DNA of 64,000 nt from Brienomyrus brachyistius (Eukaryota; Chordata; Actinopteri; Osteoglossiformes; Mormyridae). The notes beneath the pieces were generated by a model. The model was not told the DNA's origin. It searched no databases and saw only the letters and a list, made by a program, of their open reading frames with translations. This document shows, piece after piece, positions 51,175 through 63,184 of this stretch. Position 1 is the stretch's first letter; each line of letters begins with the position of its first letter. The stretch spans positions 22,197,254 through 22,261,253 of the forward strand of contig NC_064555.1 in NCBI RefSeq assembly GCF_023856365.1. The letters are read 5' to 3'. The translations under genes were made by a program, and so were the position numbers.

Positions 51175-51645
51175 CATTAGTTGATGATCACCATAAGAAG
51201 GACATTGCTGCCTTGGAAAAGGTGCAGCGTAGGGCTACGGGAATGATTCCTGGTCTTAGAGGGATGTCTTATGAGGAGAGGTTAGCTGAGCAGAATCTGT
51301 TCAGCCTCGAGCAAAGGAGACTAAGGATGGACATGATCCAGGTGTATAAGATTCTAACAGGTGCTGTTCAACCAAATGGCTACTTCAACATTAGTTTAAA
51401 TACTAGAACTTAAGTCATAAGTGGAAATTAGCAGGAGAACATTTCAAACTGAATTTGAGGAAGCACTTCTTTACATAGTGTGTAGTTAGAGTATGGAATA
51501 GTCTTCCTGCTAGTGTAGCGCAGGAACCCTGGGTCAGAGCTAGATAAGATTTTAACAGCCCTGAGCTATTAGTTAAGTTCTTCCCAAATGAGCTTGATGG
51601 GCCAAATGGTCTCCTCTCCTTCGTAAATTTCTTATGTTCTTATCA
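51175..51645 (+). mobile_element. 3' end of a CR1/Rex1-like LINE
   Basis: An open frame at 51213-51413 includes VQRRATGMIPGLRGMSYEER and FSLEQRRLRMDMIQVYKILT, the typical C-terminal part of non-LTR reverse transcriptases of the CR1/Rex1 group. The following sequence keeps decayed 'RKHFFT...VWNSLPA'-like coding traces and ends in the 3' motif 'gatgggccaaatggtctcct', 'aatttcttatgttctt'. It is 5'-truncated and not functional. Confidence 0.75.
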
Positions 51646-51947
51646 TTTTAAATGAGAGTGTTATGTCACTTTTTTGGCCTCATCTTCTCCAAATTGGCAT
51701 ATGGCAACGTACAGGGAGTCGTGCAGAGAGTGCATTTGGTTCACCATACAGATCCTGAGATTCCAGGTGGCGTTTAAGTCAATTTTACGCGAGGTGGATA
51801 TGAGTTTTAAAATTTCTATTTTATTTTGATCACGCAGAAAATATAAATCAAAAAACATCCAGTCTGGTACGTGTCTACTTCATTACAGTTGAAAGGACTC
51901 GCTGTCAGCCAGAAATATTAACAGAAATGCTAGAGTGTTAAGATCTT

Positions 51948-52298
51948 CCATCCATCCATCCATTTTCCAAACCGCTTATCCTACTGGGTCACGGGGGGTC
52001 CGGAGCCTATCCCGGAAGCAATGGGCATGAGGCAGGGAACAACCCAGGATGGGGGGCCAGCCCATCGCAGGGCACACTCACGCACCATTCACTCACACAT
52101 GCACACCTAAGGGCAATTTAGCAAGTCCAATTAGCCTCAGCATGTTTTTGGACCGTGGGGGGAAACCGGAGAACCCGGAGGAAACCCCACGACGACATGG
52201 GGAGAACATGCAAACTCCTCACACATGTGACCCAGGCGGAGACTCGAACCCGGGTCCCAGAGGTGTGAGGCAACAGTGCTAACCACTGCACCACCATG
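51948..52298 (-). mobile_element. Full-length SINE family A
   Basis: Reverse copy from the (GGAT)n tail (51948) through 'cctatcccggaagcaatggg', 'ccaattagcctcagcatgtt' and 'ggagaacatgcaaactcctc' to the head 'ctaaccactgcaccaccatg'. It is very close to the copy at 26689-27055, so this family is relatively young. Confidence 0.85.
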
Positions 52299-52317
52299 TA
52301 TTATTATTATTATTATT

Positions 52318-52360
<43 letters not shown>

Positions 52361-52380
52361 TAATAATAATAATATTAATA
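52299..52380 (+). repeat. (TTA)n-(TAA)n palindromic microsatellite
   Basis: (TTA)n passes directly into (AAT)n, so the tract is self-complementary. It abuts the SINE head. Confidence 0.9.
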
Positions 52381-53527
52381 AATTCACCTAGATGTCCATA
52401 ACATTCAGATCCTTGTTTTATTTGACTCTAGTTTTGTCCATTGATTAATGACATAGTTCCATTCATGCCAAATTCTGTAGGGTCAAACTTTATAACCCTT
52501 TCCTTAATAACAGATAGTGGATCCAAGATTTTCAGTACTGAATGACTGTAGTATTTACTACAGAACTGTCTAACTCTTTAAGCACCCAAATCATTTGACA
52601 TCATAACAGAAATGTATTTCTTTTCATTTTTTGGAAATGTGGCAGTAAAGAGTGGGACGAAAAAAGCAGTCTGACCTTAATCAAACTCACATGTACAACA
52701 CAATACAACATGGCTGAGCCTTTTATTCTCAAAATAGACCCAAATCAGAGGGGGAACTTAGACTTTCTTTAAGAAACAAATTTCCTCTCCATATGAAATT
52801 TATCTTTATTTTCCGAATTTAGAGAGAACATAGTCTCTTTTGAAAGAGCTTTTGAAAGGGAAAAAATATATGAAGTTTTACACGGCTTTCTGAGGTTTTA
52901 ATCACCTTTTTTGCACAAAATGACTATGTTCATTGGTGTCTCTATACAGTGAGTCACACTAAAGTGATTCAGAACAGGTAATTTTCTCAGTTTCAGTGTC
53001 AGTTATGCTCCCATCCAAGGGATGCCAATCTAAGTTTGACAATTCGTATAACTGTTAATTATCCCAGAGAATTACCACTGATAGGGGAAAACAAGGGACA
53101 TTTCTGCTCGTTCCCAGTAAGCAGTTCTGTGTGTAAGCTTAAGATGACATCATCTGTTCCTTGCCATTGAACTGAATTAGCATCCAGTAAAAAAAAAAAC
53201 CCAAAAACCTCAAAATTCCCCAGGAAGTTAAGCCTTTGCCTGGCCTTGGGCTGTGGTACAAGCGGCAGCAAACTGGGAGCGCGGAGGGTAAATGCGGGTG
53301 GCTTAAGGCAGACACACCCCTGAAAGGATTTTACACACAAAGGCAGCAGTTCAGGGAGTTTCTACAGACAAGCCAGTCAGCCAGAAAGAAGCCCTGCCAG
53401 TCTATTAGGATGATAACAAGGAGTTTGATTGCTTTCAAATAAGTCTTAAGGGACACAGGAACCAATGAAATGAGGAAGCAAAGACTGGGCAGATTGTTCC
53501 GTACCGAACCTTACAAGACATTCTGGC

Positions 53528-53782
53528 TGAATCTCAATATGTGCACTTGGCCGTACCTGTGTTCTCACCTACCTGTTTCTTGTCATCTTCCACTGCCAAA
53601 GACCAGTTCAAATACAAACAAAACAGGTTCTGAGGATAGTAAAAAATCCTGGATGTTGGTCTTGCTCATGGGTTGCACCCTCACCGAATGAGACCAAATC
53701 CCAAGTTTGCTCTTCAAGCTTGCAAGACCGGGCCTCACCAAGACCACAAGTATGGTCTTTGAATTCTTGGTATTGAGATTCA
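53528..53782. mobile_element. 255-bp MITE with 'tgaatctcaata' terminal repeats
   Basis: 'tgaatctcaata' at 53528 is inverted exactly at 53771-53782 ('tattgagattca'). The interior is non-coding. The family is unknown to me. Confidence 0.65.
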
Positions 53783-54547
53783 CCCTCTGTTTGGAAGAAA
53801 GCACACAGAAGATTTACGCTTAGCGCAGTCACATGGCCATGTGGAAATCATAGCCTTGCTGCATGTCATTCCACAGAGAAACCAGCAGGAAGAGTAACTT
53901 TCACTAGGAAATAAACTAAGCAGGGAGGGTATTGGGTTATTTCTGGAAGTGATTTCTAAAGACAGAATTCCTTGACTGAAATAGCAGTTAGCATTAATGA
54001 CCCTAATATGTACTGCGAATCTGATGCCAAATCGGATAATGAATCGACTCCAAAATACCCTGTCCTCAAACTTTCTGAAGTATATTTTTGGTAAGGAAGT
54101 TTCACTCTGACACAACTGTGTTCTGAATGTTGCACTGGGAATAACCTTCAGCTGAAATGGGAAAAGCGACTGTTTGAAAGGCAGGCAGTCTGTGCTCATG
54201 TGGATAGAAGCCAGTACTGGTGTGTCGGGGGTGAGCAGTTTGAGCTCCCAGGACCCAGAGCTGTACGGCGGACAGCACAATAGGCGTCACCTCCAATCTC
54301 ACAGGTGCTGCCAGGCACCTTTATCTGCCGGAGGCCGGCTGACCGGGCGCTTTTCGGCTGCCTCCTGCTGGGACAGCCTCAGGCGCTTAGCTTTGTTCCG
54401 CTCTCCTCGGAATCCTCCTGACCGGCATCGTTCACAGCGACCCTCCTGAATCGTTGTGAAAGATCATCCCTCGTGGATTATACTTTCATAGCAGCAGTTT
54501 AAAACACTTTTAATAATTTCATCACTGATAACTAATTTCATTTAGCA

Positions 54548-54802
54548 CAGGCAGTCCTCGGGTTAAGAACATCTGACTTGTGAACAACTCGTACTTACGA
54601 GCGAACTGGCGTAAAGCCTGTCATATAAAAAATGCAGGTTAAATAGCTGACGCTCGTGAAAACACTCGGCGTACAGTACAATATGTAGTTACTGTCATTA
54701 TCGTTGTATAATAATCATAATAATATACCGTATTATTATTTTTTCGACATACCTATAAATCTGACTTATAGACAGATTCGTTCGTAAATTGAGTACTGCC
54801 TG
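54548..54802. mobile_element. 255-bp MITE with 'caggcagt.ctc' terminal repeats
   Basis: The left end caggcagtcctcgggttaag is matched in inverted form by the right end 'ttgagtactgcctg'. The interior includes 'ctgacttgtgaacaactcgt' and 'gacttatagacagattcg'. A related left end is at 6188. Confidence 0.75.
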
Positions 54803-56968
54803 TAGACAATAATTTTATTGTTGACAACGGAAGTGTTTGAAAGGTGCACATTTTCATACACACATTGGTTGTGACCTGCCTACTATTCCTAGCGGCTTTT
54901 ACCCTAAAAACCGTCTTAATTTAGCTTTAATAACTTTCACCAGCGAGGGAAAAGTCTTCCAGCCTTGCAGCTCTGCTCCGTCTGAATACCAGTAAGATAA
55001 GTTTCCCATTCCATGATCTATTTGATCATTACAGCTCATACCAAGATAGGAGATGTGGAGACATACAAGTTTGGGAAATGAAATCTGCTCTAAACTTTCT
55101 CCAGTATTTGAGAAACCGTGATTGTATGTGAGCTCAGCTGGTCGGGGAGCTTGTGGTGATCAGACGCATGGTTTTGTAGGGGCGCTGATGGCGGGACACA
55201 CTCGCTCATCTTGGTGTACCGCCCATTCCCAAATGGCATCAGGAACGGGGCAGAGATGGGTTAGAATGGCGAGGCAATCAGCCAGTCAGTCTATCCAATG
55301 GCATGAAGCCCAACTACCAAGTAACAGAATAAAATCATAACACCCTAATGAGATTAGGCTGGAGTGCATATGAAAGGAATTAATGATAAATTCCTTATTT
55401 TATTTCAGGGTGGAAATCTGAATTAAAGCCTGCGTGTGAACGGTCTGCTGATTGAATTACCTTCACAACCAGCTCCCACGAGCATGAACATCTTAAGAAA
55501 ATAATCTGCAAGCTGTTCTGGCCATCTTTGGGGGCATTTAAAACGGGGATGTGGAAGCCCTATTTAATGCCCGTTAAATCGACTAATTCGTTAATTACTC
55601 CTGCCTCTTTGGTAGGGTTAGGTTTTAGTTGCCATTAATGAACTTCACCACGTCAGATGATTAAATCCCTCGTTCCCTCAGGTTTACTGCATGACAGTTC
55701 TTGTCAAATTCAAACCTTGAGACTGAACCAGAATATGTAAACAAATTTAGATAAAAACTAAACTCCTGTATTTGACATATCTCTCATATCCCCAAGCATG
55801 CCAGCTAGTCCATTAAACAGATGCTAATTTGACACTGTGGTTTTGACTACAAAACTTGGCACCTGTGTTCTGACTCGCCAATGTTTCAGGTATAATTGAT
55901 GCGAAAACTTTGAACGTTTGGGGTTTTAAACCTGTAAAGACTGGGGACTTCATTATTAACAGAAGAGAGGTCAACATTGATCAAATAAACATTGCTTTTG
56001 TTGCTGTATGGGGAACATTTTTTGGAGGGACACAACATAGAAAAACAAAAACCAGAGTAGCATGACCTTCTACCCTTTTACAATCCAGATCAAACAGAAG
56101 CCTGGATCTTTTGTGTCCCATGGTGCCAATTATGCAAAAATCCCATTTAACTTTTACTTTGATGGCTAAAGTGTTTGCGTGTAGGATCCCCCTTGGGTTT
56201 TGCTGTAGGAATTAATGTAAGAAGTTCCTCTTAAACCTGGATTTTTGTCTCTAATCTGACATTCTGAATTCCATCTTCCCATCCCGTTACTCTGTATTCT
56301 TCAAGAAAATCCAGCCAGAAATATGACACTTAAAAACTCTTCCTTCCATAGTGTTGAGTTTTAGCCTCTGCTGGAGAACACAGATGAGTTTTTCTTTTGT
56401 TAAAAAAAATCCATCTAAATCCTCATACATTAAAAGACATCTATAGAACAGCTGATACTGGATAAAATGCAGAAATGCTCAGATGTTTTTCCAGACAAAT
56501 AAACCAGATTTCAAAGCCCGGCGTTTAATCGCTGCCAGAAGGCCAGTGTGTCTGGCAGACAGGCACCGAAAACGGGCAGCCCTGGTCCTTAAGAGAACAA
56601 AGAATAATCACTGGTAATTACACCCTCAAATGTTTGCAAGCCACTTTACCGCAATCAAAGATTAATTATACACTGACGCTTGAGATATGGTAGGGTGACA
56701 AAAATTAATGAGGGAATTTGCAAATTTGCAGCCACTGGAACGTACTTAACTTAATGAAATTCAAGAATAACTGCGGCCATAAAATTTAGGGGGAATTAAA
56801 CTCGGTCTGAAGGATATTTCCACACTTTTAGGTTTTTTTTTTTTTTTTTTACACAGGCAAGACAGAATTATTCTTTCACTTTTCTTACTACTTCAGGCAA
56901 ATAAATACTGACATTAAGTAATGGAGGGACAATTGAAACAGAGAGTCTGATATGATTTCGGACACTGA

Positions 56969-57043
56969 GGTGGGGGGGGGGGGGTGCATACCTCCAGCTC
57001 AGGGGAGTCGCTCACTCTGCGGTCTGTGCCCCCCCCCCACCAG
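56969..57043 (+). promoter_or_regulatory. kcng2: Acceptor region of kcng2 exon 2 with complementary G and C runs
   Basis: The polypyrimidine tract is C10 (57029-57038) followed by ACCAG. 'ggtgggggggggg' at 56969-56981, the start of a G13 run, is a perfect 13-nt complement of 'ccccccccccacc' at 57029-57041. The pre-mRNA could fold into a hairpin with a loop of about 47 nt that sequesters the acceptor, or the G run could form a quadruplex. Confidence 0.6.
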
Positions 57044-57868
57044 GGTGAGTGCTCCCAGCGCTGCCACAACATCTTCGTGCTGGAGACAGTGTGCGTGGCC
57101 TGGTTCTCCTTGGAGTTCCTGCTGCGCTTCATCCAGACGCAGAGGAAGTGCCTTTTCTTGCGGACGCCGCTCAACATCATCGACGTGGTGGCCATCTTGC
57201 CCTACTACATCACGCTCATCGTGGACTCGCTGTCGGCAGGCGAGAGGCCCGCCGGCTCGGGGAACAACTACCTAGAGAAGGTGGGCCTAGTGCTGCGGGT
57301 GCTGCGGGCCCTGCGCATCTTTTACGTCATGCGACTGGCGCGTCACTCGCTGGGCCTGCAGACACTGGGCCTGACGGTGCGCCGCTGCACCCGCGAGTTC
57401 GGCCTGCTGCTGCTCTTCCTCTGTGTGGCCATGGCGCTTTTCTCGCCGCTGGTCTTCTTGGCGGAGAGCGAGATGGGCGCCAAGCAGGAGTTCACCAGCA
57501 TCCCGGGCAGCTATTGGTGGGCCGTCATCTCCATGACGACGGTGGGCTACGGGGACATGGTGCCGCGCAGCATCCCCGGCCAGGTGGTGGCGCTGAGCAG
57601 CATCCTGAGCGGGATCCTGCTCATGGCCTTCCCCGTCACCTCCATCTTCCATACGTTCTCACGCTCCTACCTGGAGCTGAAGGAGGAGCAGAGCAGGGCA
57701 TCCCGGCAGAAACCGGACTCCCATGACAGCAGCAAGTCGCAGAACAGCGAGGACTCGCAGGAGACGGACAGCTCCTTCCCCTCCGTGGTGGAGACCGCCA
57801 CGCACAGGAGGTCCACAGTCACGCCGGCTCGGAGAGCTGCGGAAAACAGGAAGGCGTCAAATGCCTAA
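57044..57868 (+). CDS. kcng2: kcng2 coding exon 2: Kv6.2 S2-S6 core and C-terminus
   Basis: Second coding exon (274 codons plus TAA), giving 527 residues with exon 1. It opens GECSQRCHNIFVLETVCVAW. S2 is about 262-284 and S3 about 295-313 (LNIIDVVAILPYYITLIVD). S4 is about 334-355, with arginines at 338, 341, 344, 350 and 353 within VLRVLRALRIFYVMRLAR. S5 is about 368-390. The pore loop includes TSIPGSYWWAVISM and the selectivity filter TVGYGD (419-424). S6 runs about 433-458 and carries PVTSIF, where ordinary Kv channels have PxP; this replacement is typical of silent Kv subunits. VTVRRCTREFGLLLLFLCVAMALF-type text and AESEMGAKQEFTSIP favour KCNG2. The cytosolic tail from about 468 is serine- and charge-rich (SQNSEDSQETDSSF). 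The pore and voltage sensor are complete, so the gene looks functional. Confidence 0.95.
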   Translation, partial: GECSQRCHNIFVLETVCVAWFSLEFLLRFIQTQRKCLFLRTPLNIIDVVAILPYYITLIVDSLSAGERPAGSGNNYLEKVGLVLRVLRALRIFYVMRLARHSLGLQTLGLTVRRCTREFGLLLLFLCVAMALFSPLVFLAESEMGAKQEFTSIPGSYWWAVISMTTVGYGDMVPRSIPGQVVALSSILSGILLMAFPVTSIFHTFSRSYLELKEEQSRASRQKPDSHDSSKSQNSEDSQETDSSFPSVVETATHRRSTVTPARRAAENRKASNA

Positions 57869-58975
57869 CAAATGCCCTCCTGTGGCCGGCCATGGACGTG
57901 CTCAGGGGATATCAGACAGCCTGGGGGTTCAAAAATGAGGTGAAGGAAGAACTGGTACCACCATGCCCAAGGTTGCATTGGCTGCTCCGTATAGACAACT
58001 GTTAGAAGCTGTTGTTGGGTTGATTGTTTATTTTTTTTTTTTTTTAAAAGAATTTTAATCCTCTTTACAAAACTCAGCTTGAAACTCAACCCATAATGTA
58101 AAAACAAAAGTTTTACTAAAAAGTTGTACAATATTCTGCAATAATAAGCTAATGTATATAAATGAAGCATTTATACCTGCTGAATGATTTAGATGCAGTA
58201 GACTCAGGATTCGCTCATTTTACAAAATGTCATTGCTCTGTCTTTTTAAGTCATACTGTGTGCAGATTAAAATTTTATTTGACACCGAAACCCTGTTTAA
58301 TATTCCCCAGCGGCGGCACAGCTCAGCTGAACATCCGAGCACACGGACAGTAGCCTAAATTCATTGCCATTAATTAGATATTCTTTATTAGCTACATAAA
58401 GGGTTCCATTTCCATCCGGAGGAATAGTCATAATATTTGCCATTAATATCAAGCACAAGAGCCTTTTGCTGAGATGATCTTGGAGCAGGGAAACCTACAG
58501 TAATAGATTTAGACAGAAAGTAGACTGCATGACACTGGAGTAACAACCTCATGACTTTGCAGGGAAACTCCGTAACATGGATCTTAGTCTCAGCAGGCCA
58601 ATGGGAGGAATACAGCCCCGTAACACAGTCAGATATAATCTGTAATGCTGGAAACCAACAACAATCCGCTTTTGGTAAATCAATTATTTTGCAGATTCGT
58701 CTGGGATCTCTAATCCTTATTCTCAGCCATCCCGAGGGGGGGGGCGGGCACTGGACACCACAGGGAGGTGACCACCACTGTGTCCTGCACTTTCACATTT
58801 CTGGAGAACGCAAAAGCACGGAGGTATTCAAGCTCGTACAAAAGACGACGGCGGAGATCAATATCCTTCAGCTGTTTTATCTAAAACGCTTTGAACCAAT
58901 CGGCTCATCAGTAATATGCTCTGACCTTGTAAGGGACTAGCACAGAATGTAATAAAACATTGCTTTTACTGCATG
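57869..58975 (+). other. kcng2: kcng2 3' UTR (probable)
   Basis: Non-coding sequence from the stop to just past AATAAA at 58951. It includes a T14-type run at about 58031-58045. No repeat was recognised. Confidence 0.5.
58951..58956 (+). terminator. kcng2: Polyadenylation signal of kcng2
   Basis: AATAAA about 1.1 kb after the kcng2 stop, followed by a T/GT-rich stretch ('tgctttt', 'gtcgtgttt'). Confidence 0.45.
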
Positions 58976-59097
58976 GTCGTGTTTCAGAGTAAAATACGGT
59001 AACAGGAATAGCAGATGGGAGAAATGAACACACAGACAGCCACATCCGTTTACCTTTAATCCTTTACTGACCGTTTGCAACATTCTCAAACCATTCA

Positions 59098-59103
59098 TTT
59101 ATT
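59098..59103 (-). terminator. slc66a2: Candidate polyadenylation signal of slc66a2
   Basis: TTTATT on the plus strand, AATAAA on the minus strand. A second one is at 59163-59168. Either would give a 3' UTR of about 2.2 kb that nearly meets the kcng2 3' end. A T17-type run lies just beside it (59108-59124). Confidence 0.4.
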
Positions 59104-59365
59104 AGATTTTTTTTTTTTTTTTTACATTTTCTTCCTACCAAATCTTCATAGAATACAAACAGTTTATTAAAAAAAATGTATATGAACACATGTAGGCAAC
59201 CCCTGCAGATTAATCTTATAGGGGGGACTTAAATGACAATAACCCAGCTGCCGTTACCATACTCATTTACAACAAATGCATCAGCAAATGACCACATTTG
59301 GCTAATGCCGCAAATGACATACAATATGAAAAAAAGACTGAAAAGAGGAGCTCCATGGAGACAGA

Positions 59366-59577
59366 AATCATGGGAGTTTTACACATATATGTTCTGAGGG
59401 CAGAAGGAAAAATTATTGGTTCTCTCTCTGAACCAATCAAATTGTAGAGGAGGTGGGTGCAATCAACTAGGACCAAGACATTTGATTGGTTGGTCCCACC
59501 TCCTCCAGTCTCTCTGAACCAATCATTTTTCCTTCAGCCCTCCCAACATTTTGGTATCGGTAAAAATCCCATGAGCA
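59366..59577. repeat. Long imperfect foldback, arms about 95 nt
   Basis: The left arm has tcatgggagttttac, gagggcagaaggaaaaatta, ttggttctctctctgaacca and gaggaggtggg. The right arm has the inverses (gtaaaaatcccatgag, ttccttcagccctccc, ctgaaccaatcatttttcc, cccacctcctcc). There are mismatches and small gaps. It is probably a MITE; transcribed in the slc66a2 3' UTR it would form double-stranded RNA. Confidence 0.7.
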
Positions 59578-60960
59578 CACAGATGTGTCCGGTGCTGGTC
59601 AGCACAGGGTGAGGAGGAGCGTCAAAGGTTAGCTTTGAAAGTGCAGGAGCGGAGAGGCAGTGTGACCCTGAGGCGGGCCTGGGGAGCTGGAGTGTACCCC
59701 GCCGGGGCCACAGAGCCGGGACACGCGGGTGCGACACGCGGGTGCGACGCGCAGCATCAGAAAAGCGCACATATGTGAGCGACTTTGTTTTGACCGCTCT
59801 GTCAGGGAAGCGGGCTTGTGGTTCAGCTCTCACATTTACATTAAACACTTCATTTTAAAGTAATACTGGCACATCTTTCCAGAATTCACCATGAAAGGAG
59901 GACAGCACAGAAAGGGGAGATGTGCTAAACTTCACAGATCCAATTGGGTTGAACCGAGGTGAAGCCGGGACAGACCATTATGATATAAGCAAGGACTGGG
60001 GGCCCAGTGAAGACGGCACGGATGACAGAGAGGGAAGGATATGGCCTTACGGGCTAGCGAAGGCCATCCGTGCACTTTAAGTGACCTGCATGTGGTGAGC
60101 GAGCTCACCAGGAGCGCATTAATGGCGTGTAACATAAAGGATGGTCAAATCTGTAACTAGGAAGTGAAATGTTCTTAAAAACGAAATGTATAAAACAAAG
60201 ATAAAATTCTAAGGAAAAACACAGAAAATACAGAAAAACTAACACATGTCTCCAAAAAAATCCTTTGGAATGGAGAAACACCAAGAATAATAAAAATGAG
60301 ATTAGCGGATTCCCCAAATCCATGTGACCAACAGATTTATTCATCCAAAACCTGAAAGCTGAACCTCGAAGGGTAACCATGGACACGGGAGCAAATGACA
60401 GCTGGTGTCCACTCCGAGTACCTCCACGAGGTCTGTCCCCCCCCCCAGGAGAGGTCAGACCTTGCAGCGTAACAGTGGTTATGCAGTTCAGGCTTAAATT
60501 GGCTTTTATCCACACATTAACTATAGCAACCCATGCCCATATCGCACAAGTAATTAAACATAATAATGAAAATAATATACTATCCTGCACCACACGGAAT
60601 CATCTAGATGGCTGCAGGTGGATGGCTGGACTGTGACACCATGAAACCCCACCAATAAACCTCCAATGAAACGTACCAGCTTCTGAGGCATGGACCATCT
60701 GATTGGCTCATGAACACGTTTGACACATTGACGTCTTAGTAGTGCTGCCCCCTACTGGCTCTTGTGTGTGCGTCCATGGGTCATGGCCTTTTTTGGTATA
60801 GCTGCGATCGATGGAGACTGAGCCCCCGGACGTCAGCAGGGTTCTCTAATCGCCTGGAAAGACGAGAGTAACCAGGTCCCCACCGGGACTGTGTGACAAT
60901 GGCGTCGGAAGTCGTGACTGTCGGGGGTGTTTAAAACCTACAGAAGAGTGAACAGTTTAC

Positions 60961-60978
60961 GGGGGGGGGGGGGGGGGG
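60961..60978 (+). repeat. Poly-G tract (18 G)
   Basis: Run of 18 G, a C run in the slc66a2 transcript. Confidence 0.9.
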
Positions 60979-61360
60979 TTTCCAATGTGGCACCCGCTTC
61001 TTTCCCGATGCTCCAAAGCCGGGGCAGCCCTTGAGGAATTATCTAAGGCAAGGTTTGCATGCAGCAGTCGTTATAGACGCAGGCCAGGCGTAAGGAAAAC
61101 ATCCATATTACGAGTGTTTACGCTACAAACACACACATTGTGCACTGTATACATATGTACCAATCATCGGTGTGTGCAAGTACAAGTATACATATTTATA
61201 GTCTGCTCACAAACTGACATATGCCCAAAGAGATTGCGTATAATATTAAAGGACTGGTTATAAAAAGTAGGAAGAGATCCTCCCATCGCAAATGCCATGG
61301 GACGCCTGTGTGCCCGGGGGTGTGAATGAGCGTCCCCACCTAGCCAGGGTGGGGGGGAGC

Positions 61361-61681
<321 letters not shown>

Positions 61682-61772
61682 TCACAGCTCATTATGAGAA
61701 AGTAACCTGAACACAGGGCACAGAACAGAGGACACCAAGGACCTCAGGATGGATGGATGGACAGAGGCACAG

Positions 61773-61878
<106 letters not shown>

Positions 61879-62569
61879 CCTGGTTGACCTCAGGAACACA
61901 GGGACGACAAACTTAGTGATAAATGACTTTCACAAACGGACACAAAGTGCCCTGCAGTGCCGCGAGAGATCGGCCTTGTCCTTTATCTGCTCATGGTCGC
62001 TGCTGGTTCGGTGTGACGATGGCGATGAGCATCTCCGGGCCCTTTCGATCATCAGCTGGCCTCCAGGTCTCCAGACGCCATAAACATTTACAAACGAGGG
62101 AGGTTGCATTCACTTGATAGCATAATTCACTTTAGAATCCAATAACCTGATTAGTAATTTATCTGGTCAATTGACCTTATTAAAATTAAATGCAATGTTA
62201 TATATAAAACTTGTGCAAACAGTAAAAAGCTGAATTTACAGCTCAGTTTAAAAGACGGCCTTCATATTGAGTGTGCACTATTCCAGAACCAAACTGTGTT
62301 TGGCAGACATTTCACGCTGCACATTAAATATGAATTTCGACTTCGGTGCACCACAGACATCTCTCGCACACCGACTCAGTTCTCGCCAAACATGTGTGAA
62401 TGAAGCTCCCAAATTTACATACAGCAGCGTCCATGAGGTTAAGGCAACATCACGCTGGCTACATCAGGACAGACTGTCAGAGCAAGTTTCCATAGAGGAC
62501 TTAGAGGAAAGCCCTTACTGAGCAGCCCTGTCACTATGCACAGATGGAGGAACATCACAGACACACATT

Positions 62570-63030
62570 ATATGGCCAAAAGTACGAACATCTCACTGCG
62601 AAATCAAAAGTCATTACTATGAAGCTGGTCGGCCCATTGTTGCCATGAAAACACTCTTAGGACGGCTTCCATTAGATGCTGGAACATTGCCAGTGGGACC
62701 CACTGCCATTCGGGCTGGATATTGATGCTGAGGGATTAGGTCTCTTTCTGTGAGTCTGTATCTGTGATACATCACTTTGCAGCTGAACTTGCTCCTAACC
62801 AGGTCAGTTCCAGCAATGGAGAAATTTAGCAACCTGACTTGTGGCGAAGCTGGCATTCAGTGATGGTGCCAAGCTGAAGGTTACATGCCTCTTCTGTAAC
62901 CATTCTGCTAATGTACGTCGCTGGAGACCGCCTGGCTTCGAGCTTAATTATACATCTGTGTCAGCAATAGGTCTGCCTTAATTAGCCAGTGCCTCTCATT
63001 AAGAAGGGGTGTCCACATGCTCTTGGCTGT
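62570..63030. mobile_element. Degraded Tc1-like or MITE remnant
   Basis: The left end 'tatggccaaaagtacgaaca' and right end 'gggtgtccacatgctcttgg' are imperfect inverted repeats resembling the 'tatggccaaaagtatgtgga' ends of fish Tc1-like elements. The interior ('cccattgttgccatgaaaac', 'ggacggcttccattagatgc') keeps no usable frame. Confidence 0.55.
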
Positions 63031-63090
63031 ACTGAGTATTCCTCATAACTATTTTTCAAGTAAACATTTCCAACTTTCATGACTTTCCCA

Positions 63091-63169
<79 letters not shown>

Positions 63170-63184
63170 CGAGAGAAAGAGAGA
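63091..63184 (+). repeat. Compound (GT)n-(GA)n microsatellite
   Basis: GT repeat to about 63128, a GA block, a second short GT block, then GA to about 63184. Confidence 0.95.

Larger units (their letters stand above)
51050..57043 (+). other. kcng2: kcng2 intron (5,994 bp, phase 0)
   Basis: GT-AG intron between GTGAGT at 51050 and the CCACCAG acceptor ending 57043. It splits the S1-S2 linker between R253 and G254. It holds a LINE fragment, a SINE, a microsatellite and two MITEs; 52.4-53.5 and 54.8-56.9 kb show nothing recognisable. Confidence 0.9.
59098..61360 (-). other. slc66a2: slc66a2 3' UTR (probable extent)
   Basis: Sequence downstream of the slc66a2 stop on the minus strand, with no coding frame I believe in. 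It contains a long foldback at 59366-59577, a CpG-richer patch near 59690-59760 and a poly-G tract at 60961-60978. The long length is inferred only from the first AATAAA candidates; earlier polyadenylation is possible. Confidence 0.4.

Noticed and set aside
53780..54280. 166-codon minus-strand open frame
   Set aside because: No recognisable domain, and it overlaps the edge of a MITE inside the kcng2 intron.
57049..57726. 225-codon frame in another register of kcng2 exon 2
   Set aside because: Shadow frame with His/Gly/Ala-rich composition; the true frame encodes S2-S6 with TVGYGD.
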